A DNA stretch of 21,928 nt from positions 1-21,928 of the forward strand of contig JAKPQU010000085.1 of NCBI GenBank assembly GCA_029555925.1. Reading direction: 5' to 3'. The stretch comes from Bacillota bacterium (GTDB taxonomy: Bacteria; Eremiobacterota; SpSt-956; JAKJGF01). Positions 1-5,170 of this stretch are shown here, in pieces. The number at the start of each line of letters is the position of its first letter. Position 1 is the first letter of the stretch. The position numbers and the translations under genes were made by a program. Under the pieces are notes generated by a model, which had not been told where the DNA came from, did no database searches, and saw nothing but the letters and a program-made list of their open reading frames with translations.

Positions 1-632
1 ACCTGATTTAAACCTTCTGCTTTTCTCTGCAATTCATCCATGGCTTTTTTCTTTTCTTCCAGTTCTGCTCTGTGTTTCTCTTCTGCCTCCTTCTGGATGG
101 CCTCGCCCCTGGATAATAGATCTTCTTTTTCCCTCTCCAGGGCTCCCACCTGTACCTTTAATGTGTCCTGTTCCCTCTGGAAGTCTGGCAGGGCCTTCAC
201 TTGTTCCCTTAAAAGTTCGTTTTCCTGTCTGAGTGTTTCTTTCTCTGCCTGAAGATGTTTCACCTCATTCTCTAAAACACCACATCTATATAACGCCTGT
301 TCTTCTAAAGGCTTCATTAATTTACTCGAATAATTAGAAATAATTTCTTCTACTGTTGATTTTATTAGTTTTTCCGTAGAGATATTATCTTGGATATTAT
401 CTGATTTTATCCGGTTATAATCGGTTATTATCTGGTTATTATCCGATTTTAATCGGTTATAATCATCAGGTAAAATTTTTTCTAATTCAGACTTCTCAAC
501 ATATAAAATATTTTTACCGTTCTTTACTTTCTTCTTTGTCTTAACTTTTCCTTGCCGGATGTATTTATAAGTAGTATTTACTGTTATCCCTGCTATCTGG
601 CTAAATTCCTTGATTGTTAACATATTATCCAT
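1..632 (-). CDS. Partition-like DNA-binding protein, HTH plus coiled coil (3' end beyond window)
   Basis: Reading leftward from the ATG at 630-632 the frame stays open for 210 codons to the window edge, so the C-terminus is missing. The start follows a GAGG ribosome binding site. Residues 1-45 form a MerR/excisionase-like helix-turn-helix (MLTIKEFSQIAGITVNTTYK) followed by a lysine-rich wing. Residues 55-85 are an Asn/Asp/Ile-rich segment encoded by 11-bp DNA repeats. From about residue 115 on there is a long heptad coiled coil rich in Glu, Gln, Leu and Lys. An N-terminal HTH plus long coiled coil next to repeats at the gene's own start is the layout of single-protein partition systems such as staphylococcal pSK1 Par; a role in plasmid segregation and self-repression is inferred. 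A MerR-like regulator is the alternative. The gene is certain; the function is moderately likely. Confidence 0.8.
   Translation of the reverse strand, partial: MDNMLTIKEFSQIAGITVNTTYKYIRQGKVKTKKKVKNGKNILYVEKSELEKILPDDYNRLKSDNNQIITDYNRIKSDNIQDNISTEKLIKSTVEEIISNYSSKLMKPLEEQALYRCGVLENEVKHLQAEKETLRQENELLREQVKALPDFQREQDTLKVQVGALEREKEDLLSRGEAIQKEAEEKHRAELEEKKKAMDELQRKAEGLNQ
381..463. repeat. In-gene array of 10-11 bp repeats
   Basis: Eight consecutive units of 10-11 bp fit the plus-strand consensus GNTATTATCYG, with variants carrying TATAATCG. They lie inside the partition-like gene, where they encode the Asn/Asp/Ile-rich linker between the HTH and the coiled coil. The unit matches the array over the gene's start at 631-686, so both may be bound by the same protein. 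Confidence 0.75.
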
Positions 633-686
633 AATTATCCTCAGTTATTATCTAGATATTATCCGATTATAATCGAATAGTATCTA
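631..686. repeat. Tandem 11-bp repeats over the start of the partition-like gene (candidate centromere/operator)
   Basis: Five head-to-tail units occupy this stretch: one of 12 bp, then four of exactly 11 bp at 643, 654, 665 and 676, each ending in ATTATC, AATC or GTATC. The unit at 665 with the preceding C makes a perfect palindrome, CGATTATAATCG (664-675). The array covers the probable -10 element and the ribosome binding site. One helical turn per unit suggests cooperative binding on one face of the DNA. Confidence 0.75.
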
Positions 687-707
687 TGAAATATAAAAAC
701 AGTCGAA
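679..707 (-). promoter_or_regulatory. Probable sigma-A promoter of the partition-like gene
   Basis: On the minus strand TTCGAC (707-702) and GATACT (684-679) are separated by exactly 17 bp. The -10 box lies in the last 11-bp repeat, so a repeat-binding protein would block it. Both boxes are near consensus rather than perfect. Confidence 0.45.
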
Positions 708-736
708 TTGCCTCATAACAAGACATCTCCGACTGT
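691..736 (-). terminator. Possible minus-strand terminator overlapping the promoter
   Basis: ACAGTCG (699-705) and CGACTGT (730-736) are perfectly complementary arms. On the minus strand the stem is followed directly by TTTTTATAT. The 24-nt loop is long for an intrinsic terminator, so this is tentative. It could isolate the partition-like gene from transcription coming from the right. Confidence 0.3.
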
Positions 737-1180
737 TCCTATTCTGTTTCAGGTATATTCCACAGAAGAAGAGGAATTTCCTGCTGTCATCCATGGTACG
801 GATCCCCGGCTCTTATGGTGCAGAAGTTTCATTCCCTTCCCTGGGTGAGAGCTCCACATTAAAAAAAATGGCTATATATCAGAGTTTTTCTTGTGGGTGA
901 CGGTCCACCTGTCCGGATTAACGGACCTTCTGAGAGTGTTAAACTCGGCTCTCTGCCTCTATTTCCTATCTGTAGAGAATTAAAGGACAGCTCACCTCTA
1001 TAATTCATGTGCCGGAATTACCGATTATAATCGCTATTTACGAGTCGTTCATCTATAAAAGTATGGAAATTTAAGGTTATATATCGATTGCAATCGATAG
1101 TTTAATTACAAAATATTAGATGAAGTCATCCAGAAAATACCGCATTAAACCGGCTTATACTGCCATTCATAAGAATTGCC
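737..1180. other. Non-coding stretch, relatively GC-rich, with hairpins and palindromes
   Basis: No convincing gene was found on either strand. About 770-1010 is visibly richer in G and C than other intergenic DNA here. On the minus strand it can form GAGAG/CTCTC, GTCCG/CGGAC with an outer GGTCC/GGACC, and GGTG/CACC hairpins, some mutually exclusive. Farther right are two palindromes (1022-1033 and 1082-1099). It could hold a structured RNA, an origin, or part of the partition site; nothing in it identifies which. Confidence 0.4.
1022..1099. repeat. Two perfect palindromes related to the partition repeats
   Basis: CGATTATAATCG at 1022-1033 is identical to the palindrome at 664-675 in the tandem array. 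TATCGATTGCAATCGATA at 1082-1099 is an 18-bp perfect palindrome sharing the ATCG ends. Both are in non-coding DNA and are probably protein-binding sites, possibly outlying sites of the same HTH protein. Confidence 0.5.
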
Positions 1181-1333
1181 CTATATTAAACATAGGTCGT
1201 GATTGCCGGGAATATGGCCCGTAATAGGTCTGGAAGGCTCCTGAGTGCCGGTAATTCCATCTGTGGCATCCAGGAGAACAGGCATGGTAATTTTGCAGAT
1301 AATGGCGGTTTTGGGGGCGTCCAGGTTATACAT
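1181..1333 (-). CDS. Possible 50-residue protein, unknown
   Basis: The ATG at 1331-1333 overlaps the end of the preceding gene and sits about 7 nt after an AGGGG ribosome binding site, so translational coupling is plausible. The product (starting MYNLDAPKTAIICKITMP) matches no family I recognise. A second overlapping frame (1186-1386, 66 codons) is also open, so the coding assignment is weak. Confidence 0.3.
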   Translation of the reverse strand: MYNLDAPKTAIICKITMPVLLDATDGITGTQEPSRPITGHIPGNHDLCLI

Positions 1334-1739
1334 AAACCCCTGGAGGTAAATCTATCAATTCGCAGTATATTTCTCTTAAATGCCACTGTCCGGGGTCTAA
1401 TTTAATAATTTCTTCTAAATATATATCAAATAATTCATCTCTTTGCTTTTTCTGTTCTTTATTGAGTGGCATCTGGTCTTTTAAATTTTGAAATCTCTGC
1501 CAGAAGGTATTTACCATCTCTTTTATTTTTCTTTCTTCTGGTGTCAATATTTTAACTTTTAATTCTGCAATATTTTCTTTTAAATACTCATACTGAGGGT
1601 CTAACTTTATCAAATCATCATAGTAAGAGTTTATTACTCTTAATTCTTCTTCTGATATAGGTTGTTTATTTTTTAAATGCTCTATAAACCCTAAAATTAA
1701 CTCATTTAATTCTTTAATACCCATGATAATATCAACCAT
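1326..1739 (-). CDS. Hypothetical helical protein with an internal duplication
   Basis: A 137-residue, charged, mostly helical protein of no family I recognise. It appears built from two copies of one unit: a segment near residue 40 (YYDDLIKLDPQYEYLKENI) and one near residue 105 (YLEEIIKLDPGQWHLREIY) align with the shared core LIKLDP/IIKLDP followed by aromatic-leucine-basic residues. It starts 5 bp after the stop of the DUF6904-like gene with only a weak ribosome binding site, suggesting coupling; a second ATG (MGIKEL) five codons in is an alternative start. It is the last well-supported gene before the non-coding stretch. No signal peptide or membrane segment is seen. Confidence 0.65.
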   Translation of the reverse strand: MVDIIMGIKELNELILGFIEHLKNKQPISEEELRVINSYYDDLIKLDPQYEYLKENIAELKVKILTPEERKIKEMVNTFWQRFQNLKDQMPLNKEQKKQRDELFDIYLEEIIKLDPGQWHLREIYCELIDLPPGVYV

Positions 1740-1744
1740 TTTTA

Positions 1745-2401
1745 TTATATTTTAAAGTTAGGCCATTCACGAAAACTTTTCAATTCGTGAGGTGAACACC
1801 CATTTTCTTTGGCAGTTTGTGTTAGTTGATTATTAAATGCTGTATATTCCTCTGATAATGGAGATGTCATATATAATATCTGTGGTAAATTAGAAAATCT
1901 TTTTTTAGGTTTGTCTGAAAAGGATAGATACCTGAAAGTGCATTCATTAAAAAATTGAACAAGGTAGTCTTTAGGAAAACCAGGAAATGATTTAAGCCAG
2001 TCAATACAAGTCAATCCTATAGATGGGTCTGCTTTAATTAGTAATGAATGTGCTATTTCTTCCAAACGATAAGCATCTGCTTGATGTTTTTTGGAGTTAT
2101 CAATAAATGATAAACCCCATCGAATATATGCAACTGAAAATATGAACATTGGCCAAAGAATAGTTACTCCAAAATATTCAACCTTCCGTAAATCATCATC
2201 TTTATAAAAAATATGTTGGAGTCTTTGCCCTTGAAAAGCATGTCTAATATCGTAAAGGAATGCATTTAAGATTAAATCATCTTCAGTAAAAACAGGTGCT
2301 TTCAACACATCAGCTATTGTATCATACAGGTTATGTAAATCCCAATAGTCACCATAAATCGTTATACCTCCGAGTCTCTTAGTATTTTCACCCATCAACA
2401 T
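1745..2401 (-). CDS. DUF6904-like protein
   Basis: The 218-residue product opens with a TK.LGGITIYGDYWDLHNLYD block that I associate from memory with DUF6904, a family of unknown function in Firmicutes; this was not checked by search. The body has an aromatic, hydrophobic helix near residues 85-100 (TILWPMFIFSVAYIRWGLSF) that could be buried or membrane-associated, and no catalytic motif I can name. The start is well supported by AAGGAGA about 6 nt upstream. It lies 18 bp downstream of the FliG-like gene and 5 bp upstream of the duplicated-domain gene, so the three are probably one transcript. Its place at the end of the operon suggests accessory cargo rather than a replication gene. Confidence 0.6.
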   Translation of the reverse strand: MLMGENTKRLGGITIYGDYWDLHNLYDTIADVLKAPVFTEDDLILNAFLYDIRHAFQGQRLQHIFYKDDDLRKVEYFGVTILWPMFIFSVAYIRWGLSFIDNSKKHQADAYRLEEIAHSLLIKADPSIGLTCIDWLKSFPGFPKDYLVQFFNECTFRYLSFSDKPKKRFSNLPQILYMTSPLSEEYTAFNNQLTQTAKENGCSPHELKSFREWPNFKI

Positions 2402-2419
2402 AATTTGTCTCCTTAAGAT

Positions 2420-3031
2420 TTACTTATTTTCATATGAAAGGATATTTAACAAAGCATCTTTCCCATAGGCTTCTTCAAAATTGCTATTTCCTTCTATAAG
2501 ACATTTTAATCTGTTTTCTAAAAGAGTTTTTATTTTCGACAGAATGTCTGAGTCTATTCTCTGTATTTCTGCCAATTCCCTTGCCACTTTCACTTGAAGA
2601 TTTCTGGGGAAACGTCTAAGTATATCTGACGCCTGCCTTGCCTCTAAATAAGAAAGTATAATCGCTATAGCATGTGGATGATCTTTTTCAAGCAAGGAAA
2701 ATATAGTATTTGACTCAATCTGACTTAAAAAATCAAAAGGTCTATTGAGAGGAATAATGTCCACAATATCATCATCTTCATTATTTTCATTATCTTCGTC
2801 ATTATCAATTTCTGTATCTTCTTCGATTATCTCTGGCTTGTATCCCGGAAAAAACTCATTTATAACAACATTTCTTACGTCAGGAGGTATGTAAGGTAAT
2901 TTTGCAATTTCTAAACTTATCTCCTTAATTTGTTCTTTATTAAAATCTTTTGTAATTTCGCTTATTATTTTATAAGGAAGAGAGGTTATAAGAATAGCCG
3001 TCTTCTGATTAGTATTAAATTTAAATTTCAT
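2420..3031 (-). CDS. FliG-like protein with N and middle domains only
   Basis: This 203-residue protein resembles flagellar motor switch protein FliG over its whole length. Residues 8-62 match the FliG N-terminal domain (NQKTAILITSLPYK, then EISLEIAKLPYIPP). Residues 100-175 match the middle domain, with KDHPHAIAIILSYL in place of the usual EHPQ.IALILSYL motif, followed by the heptad region and a short GKDALLNIL end. FliG normally has about 330-345 residues and a C-terminal domain with charged residues that contact MotA; that domain is absent, the protein ending at the linker before it. A long acidic Asp/Glu/Asn linker (70-90) replaces the usual helix between domains. The start at 3031 is chosen for GGGAGG 7 nt upstream; an in-frame ATG 16 codons earlier lacks a good site. 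It may insert into or cap the host flagellar rotor (inference). Finding it among phage-type genes is unusual. Confidence 0.8.
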   Translation of the reverse strand: MKFKFNTNQKTAILITSLPYKIISEITKDFNKEQIKEISLEIAKLPYIPPDVRNVVINEFFPGYKPEIIEEDTEIDNDEDNENNEDDDIVDIIPLNRPFDFLSQIESNTIFSLLEKDHPHAIAIILSYLEARQASDILRRFPRNLQVKVARELAEIQRIDSDILSKIKTLLENRLKCLIEGNSNFEEAYGKDALLNILSYENK

Positions 3032-3075
3032 AACATACCCTCCCACCTTCATTATACCGTATCTAAACTCAAAGA

Positions 3076-3636
3076 TCACTTATCATTATTATTTTTCACT
3101 CCCTTTAAAAGATAGTCAGGAGGTTCAGGAGTTTTTATATTCGGGTCTGGCTTTCTTCTTCGGTTTTTTGGGTCTATCCTGGGAGGAGGAGAAGAAGAAT
3201 TTTTATTGTTTTTATATATTTCATCACAAAAATTACCATGAGCATGAATAATCTCTCTAATTTGCTGACTAGAAAAATTGTTTTCAATCTCAATAAAAGA
3301 ACCTATTCCTTCTTTACAGAGTATGAATATATGCTCTGTAAGAGTTAGATATTTCCCTCCAGATTTTGAAGGTAAAGGAATTTCAGAATTAACTTTTGAT
3401 AAAGCAGAAAGAATTAAATCTTTCTCTCTGTCAGTGAGCTTGTGTTTTTCAAAAAGATGTGGAAATAAATAAGCAATTTGAGTTACGGCGTTAGAATTAC
3501 CAACTTTATCATGAAAATCAATTTCTTCTCTCCGAGTGAATTCTCTTACTGTAACCTTTCCCTGAGAGGTTTCAACTGTTTTTTTTCTTAAACTTCTATT
3601 TGGTTCAAATTTTAATACATGGTTTCTTGTTTCCAT
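3076..3636 (-). CDS. Hypothetical phage protein, possible tail assembly chaperone
   Basis: The protein has 186 residues. The N-terminal third (KVTVREFTRREEIDFHD) resembles the opening of phage tail assembly chaperones, the middle is helical, and the last 40 residues are Pro- and basic-rich (SSPPPRIDPKNRRRKPDP), hence probably disordered. If it is a chaperone its position is odd, because such genes normally lie just upstream of the tape measure gene and this one is far downstream of it. AAGGAG 11 nt before the ATG supports the start. It is the first gene after a triple 11-bp repeat (3668-3700), which may control it. Family assignment is weak. Confidence 0.55.
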   Translation of the reverse strand: METRNHVLKFEPNRSLRKKTVETSQGKVTVREFTRREEIDFHDKVGNSNAVTQIAYLFPHLFEKHKLTDREKDLILSALSKVNSEIPLPSKSGGKYLTLTEHIFILCKEGIGSFIEIENNFSSQQIREIIHAHGNFCDEIYKNNKNSSSPPPRIDPKNRRRKPDPNIKTPEPPDYLLKGVKNNNDK

Positions 3637-3667
3637 TATATCAACAACTCCTTAAATTAATCTTTCT

Positions 3668-3717
3668 GTCCTGTTTTTGTCCTGTTTTTGTCCTGTTTTT
3701 TATATTTCAAAATGCTT
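3668..3717 (-). repeat. Three 11-bp direct repeats plus conserved AAGCATTTTGAA block
   Basis: Three perfect copies of GTCCTGTTTTT (3668-3700) precede the gene starting at 3636. Read on the minus strand, AAGCATTTTGAA (3717-3706) comes first, then an A-rich spacer, then the repeats. The same plan with a different repeat sequence occurs at 4206-4257. These look like operator arrays with changed specificity. Confidence 0.75.
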
Positions 3718-3724
3718 ATTCTGT

Positions 3725-4189
3725 CTATGTTTTACTGAGTATTTTAAAGTTATAAAACTTCACATTACCGGCTCCAGTTCTGGAAGTTAAAGAATATTTT
3801 TGCTTTAACTCTTCCTCATGCTGTTTTATCTTTACTCCGAGTGCTCTGACATCTGGTATATCAAAATCCTGGGAGATTGCTTTTAAATCGTTATATAGCT
3901 CCCTGGCTGTTACCTCCTGCCCTGGGTGAGATGTGATCCACAGATGAAGAATAGAGAGGAAAAGATCTTCTTGTTTTAATCCATCAGAGATTGATTTAAT
4001 TTCCCGCAATTCTGCCTTAAGTTGTGTAACTTCTTTATTTAAAATAAGCAAATTCACTATAATTAACTGCTCAAATTTTTCCTGACCCGTCCATAATGAA
4101 TTTTTTATAGCTTTTTCCCAGTGCTCCATAAAGCCTTCAGGAGTAAACTTTATATTCAATTTTTCTTCAAATCTCTTTAGTTTATCCAC
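3725..4189 (-). CDS. Coiled-coil and winged-helix protein, possible replication or regulatory factor
   Basis: The protein has 154 residues. Residues 1-20 are a short amphipathic helix, about 45-75 a coiled coil, and about 80-150 look like a winged helix: a LHLWITSHPGQEVTARELYN block, a second helix, and an aromatic YNFKIL end strand. Similar domains close phage replication proteins and RepA-type ATPases. The start is GTG at 4189 because GGAGG lies 8 nt upstream; an earlier in-frame GTG overlaps that site. The gene follows a triple 11-bp repeat (4206-4238) and may bind it (inference). Function unknown; a sequence-specific DNA-binding regulator or accessory initiator is most likely. Confidence 0.6.
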   Translation of the reverse strand: MDKLKRFEEKLNIKFTPEGFMEHWEKAIKNSLWTGQEKFEQLIIVNLLILNKEVTQLKAELREIKSISDGLKQEDLFLSILHLWITSHPGQEVTARELYNDLKAISQDFDIPDVRALGVKIKQHEEELKQKYSLTSRTGAGNVKFYNFKILSKT

Positions 4190-4205
4190 AAGGTACACCT
4201 CCGTA

Positions 4206-4257
4206 TTGTACTAATTTTGTACCAATTTTGTACTAATTTTTTTACTTCAAAATGCTT
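4206..4257 (-). repeat. Three 11-bp direct repeats (TTGTACTAATT type) plus conserved AAGCATTTTGAA block
   Basis: Units at 4206, 4217 and 4228 are TTGTACTAATT, TTGTACCAATT and TTGTACTAATT, immediately upstream of the ribosome binding site of the gene starting at 4189. AAGCATTTTGAA (4257-4246 on the minus strand) precedes them, as at 3706-3717. A single exact copy of the unit also occurs at 15546-15556. Confidence 0.75.
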
Positions 4258-4299
4258 GTCATATCTATATTTTTTACATTTAAAAAAGGAAGAATTTTA

Positions 4300-4638
4300 T
4301 TACTTTTTATTAATAATTTCAATCCAGGCTTTTAAATCTTCCATAGTCTGCCACTGTCCAGGATAATCCTCAAATATGCTCTGTAATTCTTCTTCTTCAT
4401 TCTCACTAAAGAAGTAATCCTCATCTTTATCATGTACTACAATCATTTTACGATATTCTTCTATAGTGCAAATTTCCACCATATCAGGCGTTAAAGTTTT
4501 ATTATCTTTTACAGGAAAAATTAAAATTTTATCACCTCTTACAATAACACCTGAAAAAAACTGGACTTCAACGTTAATTTCTTCTTTAGGTTTAAGCTTT
4601 TCTTCTATTTTCTTTACTCTATTTAATAGATTATTCAT
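4300..4638 (-). CDS. Hypothetical small acidic protein
   Basis: The protein has 112 residues. The first 18 (MNNLLNRVKKIEEKLKPK) form a basic amphipathic helix or short coiled coil, followed by a beta-rich middle (VEVQFFSGVIVRGDKILIF) and an acidic helical C-terminus containing a Trp pair around GQWQTMEDLKAW. Its ATG overlaps the upstream gene's TGA by 4 bp, so the two are coupled. I do not recognise the family. Confidence 0.65.
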   Translation of the reverse strand: MNNLLNRVKKIEEKLKPKEEINVEVQFFSGVIVRGDKILIFPVKDNKTLTPDMVEICTIEEYRKMIVVHDKDEDYFFSENEEEELQSIFEDYPGQWQTMEDLKAWIEIINKK

Positions 4639-4877
4639 ATCTTAAAATTTCCTTCTTCTGCTCTTCCATTCTCCAGGGCTTCAACTCTCTTTTGAAGGTC
4701 TGTAAGCTCAAAGGCTTTTAATAATACTCCCAGAAGATTACCTTGACATCTGGCAGATGATTCCGTAATATCTCCGTCTCTTACCTCATTAACAATTCTT
4801 GCAAGCAATCTCTTTACATCTTCCGGTTTATTCAACCTGATTTTATATTTATACTTTTTTTTCTCCTGTTCCATCAT
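4635..4877 (-). CDS. Small helical phage-type protein
   Basis: The 80-residue product has a Lys-rich start (MMEQEKKKYKYKIRL), a helix with LNKPEDVKRLLARIVNEV, and a C-terminal coiled coil (FELTDLQKRVEALENG). Short proteins of this build are common in phage genomes; the role is unknown. ATG at 4877 is preferred because AGGAG lies 7 nt upstream. An in-frame GTG five codons earlier overlaps the ribosome binding site and is rejected. It probably forms oligomers with, or is co-translated with, the coupled downstream protein. Confidence 0.65.
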   Translation of the reverse strand: MMEQEKKKYKYKIRLNKPEDVKRLLARIVNEVRDGDITESSARCQGNLLGVLLKAFELTDLQKRVEALENGRAEEGNFKI

Positions 4878-4914
4878 TACATTACTCCTCACTATAAAGA
4901 GTTTTTATACTTCT

Positions 4915-4934
4915 ACTATAACGAATTTTATAGT
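4915..4934. promoter_or_regulatory. Dyad in intergenic gap
   Basis: ACTATAA and TTATAGT (7-bp arms, 6-bp centre) lie in the 76-bp gap before the 80-residue gene. No convincing -35/-10 pair at correct spacing was found beside it. It could be an operator or a weak RNA hairpin. Confidence 0.25.
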
Positions 4935-4953
4935 CAAACTGATAGTTTATAGC

Positions 4954-5151
4954 TCATTTTTTCCATCTATTTCCACAATATGAAGTAAGATATTCCATAA
5001 GGTATTTTATATCTCCAGGATCATGAGTCTGTGTTTCAATAACATTTATAACTTCTCCCTTATCATTTTTAATCTCTTCTCTGACAGTAATATCTTTAGG
5101 TAAACCTTTTTCCAGAAGTTCCCTTTTACTTTTTCTTCCTCTTTTTGCCAT
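4954..5151 (-). CDS. Small basic protein downstream of the tape measure gene
   Basis: The protein has 65 residues, starting MAKRGRKSKRELLEKGLPK with a strongly basic N-terminus that could bind nucleic acid, and ending in an aromatic helix (DIKYLMEYLTSYCGNRWKK). AAGGAG lies 9 nt before the ATG. It begins about 19 bp after the tape measure stop and is surely on the same transcript. I do not recognise the family. Confidence 0.65.
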   Translation of the reverse strand: MAKRGRKSKRELLEKGLPKDITVREEIKNDKGEVINVIETQTHDPGDIKYLMEYLTSYCGNRWKK

Positions 5152-5170
5152 AGAAAACTACTCCTTAATA

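Noticed and set aside
737..860. A 36-codon minus-strand ORF starting MDDSRKFLFFCGIYLKQNRN
   Set aside because: No ribosome binding site, and its end overlaps the promoter and hairpin of the partition-like gene; probably chance.
1186..1386. A 66-codon minus-strand ORF overlapping the duplicated-domain gene
   Set aside because: It overlaps that gene by about 60 bp in another frame and has unlikely composition; the 50-codon alternative has the better start.
2420..3031. MgtE N-domain (magnesium transporter) as identity
   Set aside because: MgtE_N is related to the FliG middle domain, but here a FliG-type N-terminal domain precedes it and no CBS or membrane domain follows.
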